Below are positions 1 through 17,300 of a DNA stretch of 64,000 nt, in pieces. The notes under the pieces are model-generated. The model ran no database searches, was not told the DNA's origin, and saw only the letters and a program-made list of their open reading frames with translations. Positions within the stretch are counted from its first letter, which is position 1, and each line of letters opens with the position of its first letter. Both the position numbers and the translations under genes were made by a program. The stretch is from Tubiluchus corallicola (taxonomy: Eukaryota; Priapulida; Priapulimorpha; Priapulimorphida; Tubiluchidae): positions 31,970 to 95,969 of the forward strand of contig JAQGDQ010000785.1 in the NCBI GenBank assembly GCA_030141605.1. Direction: 5' to 3'.

Positions 1-3740
<3,740 letters not shown>

Positions 3741-6013
3741 AATCGCTTATTTTCGAGCAACCAGCGACGTCAGTAAATTGAGAATCACTAAGTATTCAGC
3801 TATTCATCATGTCTTTGTTATCTACAAATAACAGTGTATGAAATAACTAACAGTACTTAAACTGAGCGTAAACGACCACTAGTGTTTGTAAGAAATGCTT
3901 CGTAAATACTGTCATCCGAAACTGCTGAGCGATATGTTAAAGCTGAATTTAAAAAAGGTAATGTTATAAAACTGAGTTTTTATCACGTACGTTACTAACA
4001 CACATAATAAAAAACACATATAACTTCCTTAAATTTACTGAGAAAGTATTTTGTTCACTACTTGCTGTGGCATTTAATGGTATGTTTACACTGCAGTGAA
4101 GTATTAGCAAAAAGGCAAAAACAAAATATTGCTACATTTGTCATGTAAAAAGCTAACATATCTAAAGCTAGTGATATGCAGGTCTATGTGTCAACCAGGA
4201 CGATAATGAAAGGCTTACTGACACTGATTCATCTACTAATTTTGATAAGCAACTGTACAAATGCAACCTTTTACACAGCATTCTTATGACTTATCACTTC
4301 TAAAGAAAATAAACGTGTTTCTATACAACTTGTTTGCTATCCTAAATAAAAGTCAAGTCATACCAAGGAAACATATTATTTACCGACAAGGTTTCGGGTA
4401 AAATAAGAGTACCGGTACACGCCTTGTTCAGTTTTCGCTACCAAAACATGAAACGTTTTCTTCACAAAATCCACTCTCTCTAGTAAAAATCTGTAAAACC
4501 AATACTCACGTATAACTTCCGATGGCAATGCAGTAAATAACAAGGTATCATTTCTTTATCACTGGGATTGGTCGGGTTCACTATAATCACATTTTTCCAC
4601 ACTGACTGCACAATTACATAACTATTTCTCCAACATTAGACAGCGGACATGTTTGCTCATTGTATGGACGAAATGAATTATGGGACATGGGTGGCGAGAT
4701 TACTTCGCCACCTATAGTGAGCAAATTAAAATAAAGTTAATGTTGCCAGCCAGGCCAAATCTCTGATATTTTATCAATCAAAGCCTGCAATTTGAAATCA
4801 GTTATCTTCCATAAATAGAAAGGACTATATAATGTAATATTACGTTAAAATTCACAGTCAAGGAATATAAAACACCGATGCGAAATTGAGGAAAACACCA
4901 AAAGACTTGCTAAGATTATTCTCATAATTTTACCAATCAACAGCGGTAAAATTCATTCAATCTTGCTGTCCACCAACTAGATCTCAACAGTCTTTTACAG
5001 ATGGCAAAAAACAGAAAATGCGATACAATTTTCTTTCGCAACCACTTTGCGTTTTTTTTCTGTTTTAGCATGCATCTTCTGTATCCAAGTGAGAATGTTC
5101 ATTTTACCAGGCAAATGTGTGGCAACTCATATACGGAAAATGTTAATGCAGTCTGAATGTCATTTTTTATGCGATAGCATTATCGATTAGCTGATGACAC
5201 AAACAACAGGCCTACTCCACTTATCAGGCATGAAAACATACCTTGTCAAATCATGTCAATCACAAAAGGAACACAGTAGTTAGGACCAGTTATGCTGATT
5301 GCAAGGAATTCTTTAGACAGGTTATCCTTTGAACTCTCAGGTTAACTAGTATATGCAATGAATTAGCTCATAAAATAATTATTGTAAAAAACCAGCCTGA
5401 GACTGTCTAGAATCACCAAGAAAACAACAAAAAAACAAAAATTGTCTTTATCAGATTTATTACCAAATTTAGAAATCTTGCACAAATGTGTTAATTTGTA
5501 ATTAAGAACCTCGTTGTGGCTCAAGTGTGCTCAACCAGATCTTAAGTACAACTGAGGCATTTGTCACACATGCAGCCATAACAACCCTCATACATTACCC
5601 ATGACTAGCAAGTTTTAAAAATAACTGCAAATGTTACAGAAAATGTCACGGCAGTGCTGCACGTAAAACTGCAATTTTTGCTATTGCTCATGACACTCCT
5701 GTATGCAAAATTTACCATGTTCCAGTTAAAAATGCATTTTATGCATCATGCAATTACTTGATGCAATACACTGTACATAGCCTGATCATACAGGCATACA
5801 ATACATCACAGAACAAACCGTCTCTCATATGAGAAACATTCTTGAGTATTTACATTATAATATACTGTATGTACAAATATATACAAAAATCATAATTATA
5901 TATAGTTATATAATTGTAATAAAGTGTTTAACACTTTCACAGAAAATCGCAATTAGTACTAGTTTTAATTTTTTGCAATCAAAACAATCTACCAATAGAG
6001 AAATGTCGTTCTT
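3741..6013. other. Intergenic: MAP4K4-type promoter/5' UTR and INTS4 downstream region
   Basis: AT-rich spacer between the kinase start and the INTS4 poly(A) signal. A CRE-like GACGTCA half lies at about 3,768-3,774, about 30 nt upstream of the kinase ATG. No TATA box, CpG-rich core, coding similarity or repeat family was recognised. Confidence 0.5.
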
Positions 6014-6019
6014 TTTATT
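6014..6019 (-). terminator. INTS4 poly(A) signal
   Basis: TTTATT on the plus strand, AATAAA on the transcript, about 375 nt after the stop codon. It is the first canonical hexamer I see downstream of the stop, so it is the likely 3' end signal. Confidence 0.5.
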
Positions 6020-6394
6020 GGTTTTGGTTTTCTGGCATAAATCATGTACACTCAAACATGATTCATTTGATCTGCGTCTGACCTAACCAATGACCACAAA
6101 AGAGAAATGAATAGTACATCCACACACAAGCTGATTTAAATAAGGATAGGGACCACAACAATGTATGAAACATTGTCATTGTTTGCCTTCTGTATGTCTT
6201 CACCATGCTCTAGACAATGGCACATATTCTCTGCCATAGTTACTTAAAACATTGATATCAGCTTGTTGCGTTAATAAGCTATTTTTCTTATGCATGTTCA
6301 GCTATTGTGACCACAATGAAATTGACACTCTGCAATGTACACTGACGCAATTCTAACAACACGTTTCAAACTGTCTCTCTGTGATAATGGACAG

Positions 6395-6546
6395 CTAAGT
6401 TACGGAGCACTTTCTCACTGAAACCGGAGACACGTACACCTTAACGGTATTGCTCAGTTCGATGCCCTCTTGTAGATTTTCAGACTGCTTAGTCAAGTCA
6501 GTGTCTAAAGGAAGGTATGCGACACACAGTTCCACATGACACGCTT
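6395..6546 (-). CDS. INTS4: INTS4 coding exon 18 (terminal)
   Basis: Residues 898-947 and TAG stop (6,397-6,395). Matches the family C-terminus, with NTVKVYVSP near the end. Acceptor TTTTCAG|AAGCG. Confidence 0.9.
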
Positions 6547-8304
6547 CTGAAAATGCAAAAACCAAAATTTCAGTGGCACATCCCAAAGTAAAAACCCAAA
6601 AGTAAATAAACGAAAGACACTTTTTATCACCTGCCCTACATAGCCTGTTGTGTTTGTTAAAGACATTGTGCAGGAAAACTGATGATAATTGTAGAAGACA
6701 TGCAATACAACAGATAAACTGTCATACATGTGCTTGCAAATCAAAACCGTCCATAAGTCGACATAGTTAAAACTATGTTGTGGTGCTTCAAAGTAGAATG
6801 CACCAGAAATTTGGTCTAAAGTTCATTTTTTTGTTTTTTACAAAAACAAATGCTAAATGTATACAACTTTTATATTCTGGCATGAAATTATCAAGAAAAT
6901 GTTCAAAAATACTAAAAATCTAATTTAATCACTCCAAACCCACTTTTCTGTTTATAAACTAGTACTACAATTATAAAAAAAATTGCATTTCCAAACTCCA
7001 ATAATATCTCGTGGAAGCACTCATTTTGCTTCAGTTTTTTCCGTTGCCAAGCCCAGGTCTTTGTCAGGAAAAGCCACCTACTGGATTTAAATATAACTTC
7101 AATGGGCTTCATGCAAAATCCGTATCACCAACATTTCTGCGGTTGCTTAACGTTTTTTAAAAATGTGACATAAAACATTGGCAAACATTAACAATGATTT
7201 TCTCAAGATTGTTTTTTCAGTGAGCAGCCTGCACCTCAACTTCAACGTGGATTACCTCAGCTTAGAAATAACATAGAGCGATGAGCTTGGTATCAAAATG
7301 ATCCTGATGAAATGGAGATTCAGGAGATGTGAATAACTAGAAAGCTTAATTGCTGACTTGTGGACGATTTTGTTATGCAAACACACATATATTAAGTACC
7401 ACAGATTATCCAGATTTATTTGTCACCATCTTAAAATACAAGGCAAAATGCCTAGATGGAGACACAGAAAGTTGGAAGGATAGCCTTCTTAAATAAATGA
7501 ATTTCCTCTAGCACAGCAGACTGCCATTGCTAAAAAATTTGCTTGCAAAAAGACTGAATGGTAATGGCTGATAAACTCTTTTTTGAGTACCAATTTAAAA
7601 CTTAAAAATTTAAAAATTTATTGAAGTCAGATATTCGCCCATTAGCATGTAGGTCCATTTCCTCAATTAGAAGCCACCATAGCAAAGGAGATAAAGATTT
7701 AGAGTCAAAAATAAGGTGAAAAAAATGTCATAAAAATGAAACACTGTCAGAAAAGTGGTACACAAAGCTGAATGTTGTTAAAATGAATCATCTTTAAAAA
7801 AAGTTAAGCAAATAACTATTTATTACAAAAATTAAACACATGAAAACCAAAATTATAACACAAGTAACATTTTACAGGTACAGAAATGTTCATTCAAAGG
7901 CTTCAGCAATTATTTACCTGTCCAGACTCCATGAGAGAGGCAGATGCAAGTCACCAGTCTATACTGGCCATCTTTTCGCTTCTTGAAGTCAGATATTTTA
8001 GGAATCAGAAGATCCACTCTTTGATCAGGATACACAACCTAAACAAAAATCATTTTCTTGACGGTTTTCAATCCTTGTGTTGAAAATATTGAAGGTCTAA
8101 AGGCATATATGCAATAATAACCTTAAACGTGTTTCCTGTTTTTTTTAGTAAGAATGGAGGAGAGGGGGAAAAAGAGAGAGAGGCGGGAAAAGGGAGAGAG
8201 AGAAAGAGAGAGAGAGAGAGAGACAGAAGGAGAGAGAGAGAGAGAGGAGGAGGGAGAGAGAGAGGGAAGGAGGGACCAAGAGAGAGAAAGAGAGAGAGGG
8301 AGGA

Positions 8305-8375
<71 letters not shown>

Positions 8376-11300
8376 GAGAGAAACAAGGAAAAGAACCAGG
8401 TACATAAGCAGAAATGGTACAATTCACTGTATCAGAATTTCTACTTGCCTTTATACGAACACAACGGACATCAACTATATTATCTAACATAATGTCCATG
8501 TGTACAGGTAGTGTAAGCCCAGCAGTAAACTTCAGCGGGTTGTCCGACTCTGTACTGGGATGGACGATCCGTGCAGAAGACTGTTTCACATTACTAGATA
8601 CAGTCAGCATCGATGGTGAGTGTTCAGACATTGCAGATTGCAGCATCGTCCTGACGCCGCCCGTATCGTCAGCATCCAGTTTTGGAAACTCGTCGAACAC
8701 GGACTGAATGAAGCCGTCGGGACTCACATCGAGGTCGAACAACGCTCTGTAACAGGTAGACACATATCAAACTACTACAGCCTTTAATCTTTTGTTCTGG
8801 ATCAAAAATGGTGATCGATGTATTTGATTACTAAAGTAATTTGCATTTTGAGTAAAGAACGTTTTCATTTTTCACACAAAAAATTACAAGTAGGATTGAG
8901 ATAGTTAGGCTTTTTAACTAATCGTTCAAACGTCATTAACCGTTTAACCGTTCCTGATGACGTCGTTCATTCATTCCTTGCATAAGTAAGCGGTGCGGTT
9001 CAAATCTAGCATGCACCAGCGAGAATGTCCAACATGGCGGCATCCTCGTAACATACTCGAGTGAAAAGGTTTTTGCAATTTACCATTTAGATGCTTCTTA
9101 GGCAACCCGATTAATTGAAACAATGTTGTAAATAGTACAATTTTATGTAAGCAGGGCATTGCTAACTGTATATTTCAACTCCGAAAAGATACAAGGTTTC
9201 ATTAATACGTAGAAAACTTGGCTGAGTGACAGTTAAACGTCTCAGCCTCAGCGCTGGCATAAACGGTTAACCGTCTCAGCCTTAGCGCTGGCATAAACGG
9301 TTAACCGTCTCAGCCTTAGCGCTGGCATAAACGGTTAACCGTCTCAGCCTTAGCGTTGGCATAAACGGTTAACCGTCTCAGCCTTAGCGTTGGCATAAAC
9401 GGTTAACCGTCTCAGCCTTAGCGTTGGCATAAACGGTTAACCGTCTCAGCCTTAGTGTTGGCATAAACGGTTAACCGTCTCAGCCTTAGTGTTGGCATAA
9501 ACGGTTAACCGTCTCAGCCTTAGTGTTGGCATAAACGGTTAACCGTCTCAGCCTTAGCGTTGGCATAAATAACCGTCCTCAGCCTTGGGTGTTGGCACAA
9601 ACGGTTAACCGTCTCAGCCTTAGTGTTGGCATAAACGGTTAACCGTCTCAGCCTTAGTGTTAACATAAACGGTTAACCGTCTCAGCCTCAGCGTTAACAT
9701 AAACGGTTAACCGTCTCAGCCTCAGCATTGGCACAAACTGTTAACCGTCTCAGCCTCAGCATTGGCACAAACTGTTAACCGTCTCAGCCTCAGCGTTGGC
9801 ACAAACGGTTAACCGTCTCAGCCTTAGTGTTGGCATAAACGGTTAACCGTCTCAGCCTTAGTGTTGGCATAAACGATTAACCATCTCAGCCTTAATTACA
9901 AGTAGAACAAATTGATAACATTTATACAATGGTATTTTGCTTCCAGAAATTATAATTTAGCTGCATATGCAAATTTTAGTCACAGCTTCAAACGGTTTTG
10001 AGTTGAACTTCATATACAAACTAATATGATAATTCCATCCTCGCAGTCATACACATTATGTAATCAGTCCTAATTCTACTGCTTCCACAATCCGTGCTCT
10101 ACTTAAATTATTTTTATCTCCCTCTTGTCCCACATCCTAATATTTTCATTTACTCTCAAAGACCAAGTATTTAATCTCAGACGCTATACTTACAAATTGA
10201 ATAGCTGCAGCAGGATCAAAATCTAGCTCATCATAACAATATCTCAGATAAGACAATAAACTGGATGGTGCAGCTCAATGGTAGCATGCCCAATTCCCAC
10301 CCAGGAGGTCGCAGGTTCAACTCCTGATTGAGTCATACCAAATACTTGAAAAAATAGTACCGCTGGTTCATCGACTAAGTACGTGTGTTTATTGAAGTAA
10401 CACGTGGGTAATAATAATTAGAAGCGCTATGGAAATAACTGTTGAGTTACTTAAGATGTTATCACCGGATTATGCTCTAAACAGAAACATTTATTATTAC
10501 ACTGAAATAGAGGCATGTCTTAGCCACCAATCATTGAAATGAACTAGAAATTACCTTTGCAAACTTTTCATCTTGTCCAAGTAGTTCTGACACAACATGA
10601 CTTTACTGATGTGTCGCTGCGTCGTTTGCAAGCCGACAAGAAGTTGAACAGAAAGACTCCAACCCCACATGCATTTGACGATGCTCAGCTCAGCATGCGT
10701 CAGATTCAAGAAGATGTGCTCTAACTGACATGTCAAATCAAGTATCTATGGAGAAAAATCACTGGCAAATAGGTACACAAGTAAATATTCTACAGAAAAT
10801 ATGAGTGACTGCAACCTTGTTATAAGAAACAAAACACATAAGATGGATTAAATCTAATCATTACATTTTTAAAACCAAATTTAACAGAAAGGAAGAAAAT
10901 GTGAAAAAGTTAAAGTTGGATTTGAACCAGCCATCTTTAGATCACAAGTCAAATGCTAGAGCTATTAAACTGCATAGGCCATTGCGATCATAGCAGGTCT
11001 TAAATCAATCCTAAAACTTGCCAACAAACACAAACATTTTACGTCTTAATATGCTCGGGCTGGAACAACAAAAACTAAATTACATTTTAACACAAAATAT
11101 ACACAACATACGAACTAGCAACACTCGTGTTTATTGCACAGATGAGTGAAAAATTTTAACAAACTACACAGAGAATACAGGTCAGACATACATTAGTCGA
11201 CAGCAACTTACAAGGACAAAAACCCTGCTGTTGCAGTAGTTTTAATTAAGAAAGTTCACATAGGTAGTTGTCGACTTACAACCACAATACCCCCTGGCGG

Positions 11301-14300
11301 ATTGATCACAAGACGAAACAGATGCAAATAGATCCAAAAATGGTGCGCCACTACAGCAAGACGTTGTGTGTGTATGTGCACTAAGTATGGCAGTATTTGT
11401 TTAAAGAAATAGAGAGAAATATGACTTATAAATTGGTTGTGTATAATTAATTAAATTGCAGTCGGATCGTACAATCGAACAGTCATCAGTCACATGTTTT
11501 GAAAGTGGACGGCTACCTGTAGTGCATAAACCGTGACACTAACCTCAGTAAGACCAAGTAATGAAACTGAAACTATGAGTGGTTAAAAGATGTCTGGCAC
11601 AACGTATGACATGCACGAATCATGAAGACTGTGCTTGCACAACAATCCTCGAACCCGACACATCACTAGTTATTTGGCTGTTATACAATTTTTTAATTAA
11701 AAAGTTAAAAGTTAAAATCATGCCAAATGTTTCGACTGCCTGCTGCTGTCATCATCAGTGGTAAATTTCCAAACATACAAACTTTTTATATAGGCACAGC
11801 CTATTATGCACTAATTAAGTTAGTTAACAGAAGCCAAATAGACAAATTTTAGAGTTAAGGGGTTCAATATTCAAAAACCCTCCTCCACAAAAAACAAGTG
11901 ACTTTAAAATTTCATTCTAGAAAACATTCTTATGTTTTATAAAAAGAAAAATCAAACCAGACGACTTAATGGCTCCTACCTTGTGCAATATTAAACCCAG
12001 CACCACATACATTCTAAAAATCATAAACATTAGACATAGACAAACGTGTTTTACCTTTTCAGCTAAGAAGGTTGCCACGGAATTCTCTTGCAAGCCAAAC
12101 TCGACCCTCAGTACGCCGTTAGCACCTAGCAGGGCTTTGTGTAAGTACAACAAGCATTGAATGTAAAAGGAAAGACATTGAGCACGTGCAGACAACTCGG
12201 GTTCAACCTTCATTATACACTGAAGATCCCTGAGAAAAACAAAAGAAAATTCATATACAGTGGAACCTCGACTTCTTACGAGAACCCTATTATACGAAAA
12301 ATTTGGAATAAGAAACAGGCTTCGAAGAAATTTCGTCCCATTTAACATATTCGAGGTACGAAAACGAAAATCGAAAGTGCCGCTCGACAGCGGTCCTCCT
12401 AGAATGCATTTCGTAGCATCACGTGAACGCTTTGTTGTGCGCAACACCTGAACGCTTTGTTGTGCGCAACACCTGAACGCTTTGTTGTGCGCAACACGCG
12501 AACGCTTTGTTGTGCGCAACACGCGAACGCTTTGTTGTGCGCAACACGCGAAGGCTTTGTTGTGCGCAACACGCGAACGCTTTGTTGTGCGCAACACGCG
12601 AAGGCTTTGTTGTGCGCAACACGCGAACGCTTTGTTGTGCGCAACACGCGAACGCTTTGTTGTGCGCAACACGCGAACGCTTTGTTGTGCGCAACACGCG
12701 AACGCTTTGTTGTGCGCAACACGCGAACGCTTTGTTGTGCGCAACACGCGAACGCTTTGTTGTGCGCAACACGTGAACGCTTCGAAAGGTAAAGTGTCAT
12801 TATTGTAACATTATTATTTTTCATTGATTTTATTACTTTCTCATTGTTTTTTTACATTTATGTAAATGATTATGCTGTCATTAACGAACATATTTCTTTC
12901 GGGTGGGTACAATATTTACACTTTATATGACTGTTTTCGGGGAGGGGGGCTGTAATGAATTACGCCATCTATAGGGTAAATCTTGTATCATAATACGAAA
13001 ATTCTAAGATACGAAAGCCCCTCCAAAATGAGTTAATTTCACATCTCAAGGTATCACAGCATTAATCTTCTAATTATGACTGTTTTGAATAAGCCTTTTC
13101 ATAGTTTCGTTGTGCACACGCGCAGTTGCTGTAGGTCAAAGGTTAAGTCTACCACAGCAACACATCTTAACTACAACCGTAACGTGACATGTGTGTAAAG
13201 CAAAACCGTTGACGCTTATGGTTCAGTGCTTCAGTTGTTTTACGTGGAGTTTACTTAATTATGCATTAGTCTGTACGTACAGTGATTTACTATCAGGATT
13301 TTGCTTGCAAACAAGAAAAAATGAACTAGGTAAGGTTCCAGCTAGCTGTTAAAACTGATATTATTACAATAGCATGAGCTGCGAGGCGTAGTCAATTGTA
13401 CACAAATGCGTTGTCTGGTACACTTAACCTTTGACCTCTTCACGATCATCATCAATCGTTGTGAAAGGCTTATTGTTTTGAAATAAAATTCTAAACAGCT
13501 ATTATTTTAGAGAAAAAACTCAAACGAGGCATTTTTCTTTTTTAAACAAATAATTTACTTGCAAAGCTTTTCCTTATTACCGCACACAGGCAGAGAATGA
13601 AATGTGATGGAGTAACGTGACCTTATTTTTCTGTCATTTGGTTTTGTATTGCACGACGTGTATGTTCACAATTTAGTATCTCTCTTGTTTCCTTTTCAGA
13701 ATGTTGATTTTTGCAATTTTTACACATTGTATTTTTTATTGTATGAACATGACCGATCAAAACGCTGCAGATGTTTGCGACTGAAGAAAAACCTTGTCTT
13801 TGCTTAAATGTGTGTTGGATGTTATGTTCATATTAAGAAGTTGTTTTTCCAATCTCCAATACTTTACTTGAAGCAAGCATGGATTAATCTCTATAGTATT
13901 GCAATAATCACACTGTACTTGCTCTCAACGACATTATAGCAATACAACACAGTTTTACTTACTCCAGGGATGAGAATAACAAATTGCAAAAAACTCCGAA
14001 ACAGGCCGGGGGTTTAGGGGATGTGTAGGCCCCTGTGGGGGTTCAAGGGGGGAGAAGCCCCCTTGGAGCTAGCAACAAATTGCAATTTTGTGACCATAGA
14101 GAGCCTCTAAGTGGACTTAAAATATCAGTTACCTTGTTTCATGCATAATTTAAAATACCCAACTATCAAGGATACATGATACCTAATTGTCTCAAAAATG
14201 TCTAAGTACTGGCCGCTCCTATGCAAAAGTATATAAAAACTGTCTGCAATTGACTCATATAACTCCGCACAATTGATTCTATATTTTTATACATAGAGAT

Positions 14301-17300
14301 ATACACGTGGTTACACTGATGTATATGATGAAAACAAAGTGACGGCCTGCCAACTAGCGGTCAGCTTGTGAAATAATTTACAGGGTCCGTAAAAATTTTC
14401 TCAACGAATTTACGCGATTTACAAAAGTGGCACCACTGTTCTTCCAAAAACTCTGAATTCCGTGTATCCAAGGAAAATTCTCATGCTATTTATTTAGTTC
14501 AATAGAAAAATCCGCTTAGTATAGAAAAGTTAATAATATTTCAATTAGTAATTTTCACCTGAGCGAAAGTCGAAGTAAAGATAAGCGAGTTTTCTGGTCC
14601 ATATTATCAATGTCGGCTAAACGCTTTTCCACATTGGCAAAAAAGGCAAAAGCATCGGCCATCTTTGTTTCCACTACGTCAACTTTCAATGTTCTGTGCT
14701 GAGATAATTGCTGCAAACAGATACACGTTTTTTTGAAAACAATTCCTATAGCTAAAACCTGTTAACCCATTTGCTCACAATGCAAAGCAAGAATTTGAAA
14801 AGGCAAATTAATCAACAATGACATTTAACATGGTTTAGCTTAAAAAAACTAAATGTTTAAGCCTGTATTCACCTTGTATTTTAAGATCTCACGAGAAAGA
14901 AATGTAAAAAGTATAAAACAGTATGTACCAGTCTATATACACGACCACAGTTGCAAATAAACAGATTGACAATATCTAACCGAAATACAAAATTTTTTCA
15001 TAAATATCATTAGTTTGGTAATCTCAGTTAAATGGGTTGAGTTTCATTCATAATACAACTGACAAAAACTACAATTTAAAAAGTTTGATAGGACTGAGAA
15101 GATAATTACCTCATCTAGTAAAAGTACAGTTTTAATAGACAGTAGCCAAATGCTTAGACTGTTTAAACATGTAGTAAGACACAGCTAAATGAATTCAAAT
15201 CTTAATTCTGGTAAGCAAAAAGTGCTTAAAGGACAAGAAAAAGGTACCTGAAGTAAGTTTCAGAAAAATCGCCTTAAAAAAATTATAGAACTTTATAGCA
15301 ATTTTATGCGTATGTCTTACTCGCACTGAAAGGAATTTTAGTTTGTTTTCATTTTAAATCTCCCGCAACACTGTTCCGAAGTCACCATTACATGACGTCA
15401 TGTACCAAACGTAAACCAAGGGAAGAAAAGGCAATGTTAAATTATGTCTCAAAAGACTTTCTTTGCAAATCTATTTTACTCAGATTTTCACTTACCTGCT
15501 AGAAAGACTTATGTAACTAGAAAAGAAAATTATTAATTATTTAAAATGTTTTCACCAATTGGTAAAATGTCGCTGACTCATCCTCCAGGGTGCACCACTC
15601 ACTAACCAAAAAACGTTTTTTTAATCTTATTGACAAGATACAGTAATTTTAATTTTTTTTTAAATCTTGTGCGCTACGAATGCCCTGATTATTTTTTCAA
15701 ACTTTACAAAATGTTATCTAAACTTGTTTCAAATGACCTGTCGTGAAAATGGCTGCGTCTAACGGTCATCGCGGGAGTTTAAATTTACATGTTTTATACA
15801 GCGTTACTGCCGATTGAAGTCCTGCGTGCAAAAAGCCAGTATGTAAGCGATATAACATTTCAAAACGAATTTTTCAAGCTTTATGTTTCTGAAGGGTTTT
15901 CTTGTGCTTTAAATCAAATCCATATGAATAATACTGTAAAAACTTGTAGTATAATTTTACTTACACGAATCTCTGGTATGAGTTCCGGAAAGCTATCACG
16001 TAAGTAGGAGTAATGACTGATGGTAAAATCATGAAACAATGGTATCATTGTTGCACAGTGTTGCGCAGCATTGAATACCAAAACCAGTGTGCTAATATCT
16101 AAACAATGCGTAAACGAAAATAACAGTACAAAAATGCCTTTGCTTTTTATCACATGTATCACTAAATGGCAGAATATACTATATAATCCCAAGTGCTAAA
16201 TTCAAGATGCACTGTGCCCAATGTACCTTGGTTATTCATGTTCATATACTGTATGGATAAAATGTCATTATGTAGGTGCCTGAGTGGCAAGGATTTTACT
16301 GAAATTGAATTTACAAACCGAAACCGAAACTCATGAAACATAGAAAACCGATACGGAAACAAAACCGAACCGAAACATTTTTGCAAAACCAATTACTATC
16401 AGAACTGAAAAAAAAAGAAAATTTTAAAATAAGTAAAATATTTTGTTTCTTGTTTGTTTGGTTTTATTTACTGTGATGCAAAATTATTGATAAAAAATTC
16501 TAATACAAAAAGTACGAGGAAGTTTTATAGTGTTGAACCTCAATTTTGATAGAGTGGCTTACCTTAGAAAATGTGTTATAATGTTTTTTGATTTAAGTAT
16601 CATTAATGATTGATGTTTAAAGATCATAATGCTTCATTGAAAGTAAATCAAATTTTATTTCGTAGATATTTTGTTGCCTATATTTCATAAAATATAAAAC
16701 TAAACGCAATTTTGCTCAAGTAAATTCAAACGTGGTTTGATATTTCGGTTGATTGGGTCTGGAGACCCTAAAACTTTACAGTCATCAGCACTGAAGATAC
16801 GCCACATTGCCAATAAAAGTACATTGCAAATTGTTACATAAACAAAATTTTCTCTTTATGCGTACTAATTTAGCCATAATTTTTCAGCGATTTTTGACAA
16901 CTGGGAAAAAAGAAAAAGTAAATTGGATGAATACTAGTAAACCTCAGAAAAATGCAATCAAAAATTATCCGAAATTTTGGCTACCAAATTTAATGAAACA
17001 GAAAGTGCAATTATCGGTAAATTGAAACAAAATTCAACATCCCTGCTAGGTGGCCCACTCTGTAAAACCTCTACCTTTTATTCTAAAGTATAGCAGTGGA
17101 TACAAACTAGTATTAATGTTTCGTGTCACACCATAAAAATACCAGTAGTTTAAATTCGAATCTTCTTGAATTACATTTCTGGTGAAATATCTTTGACTCT
17201 TATTAGCTAAATTCTCGCACGCTTTGCTTTCAACAAATCAGGTTTTGTCTCGGCTCTGACTCTGACTCTGACATGTACACTAGTTTGGGAAGGTTATAAA

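Larger units (their letters stand above)
8747..10554 (-). other. INTS4 intron 15
   Basis: About 1.8 kb. Holds the 34-bp minisatellite (9,232-9,893) and a tRNA-like element (10,265-10,334). A related GTTTAACCG/GTTAACCG string lies just outside the array near 8,937-8,951. Donor CAAAG|GTAATT. Confidence 0.7.
12230..14558 (-). other. INTS4 intron 13
   Basis: About 2.3 kb. Contains a pogo-like MITE (12,258-13,061) enclosing a 25-bp minisatellite, a GC-rich block of G and C runs able to form a hairpin (about 14,005-14,075), and a copy of the CACTCGTATCTCGG MITE family (about 14,160-14,395). Donor GCTCAG|GTGAAA. Confidence 0.65.

Noticed and set aside
8123-8763. Ser/Leu- and Arg/Glu-rich ORFs around 8.1-8.4 kb
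   Set aside because: Translation of the (GA)n microsatellite; only 8,449-8,746 on the minus strand is a genuine exon.
12399-12824. Long overlapping ORFs on both strands (up to 276 codons)
   Set aside because: Produced by the 25-bp minisatellite, whose unit has almost no stops; the only real coding part is INTS4 exon 14 at 12,055-12,229.
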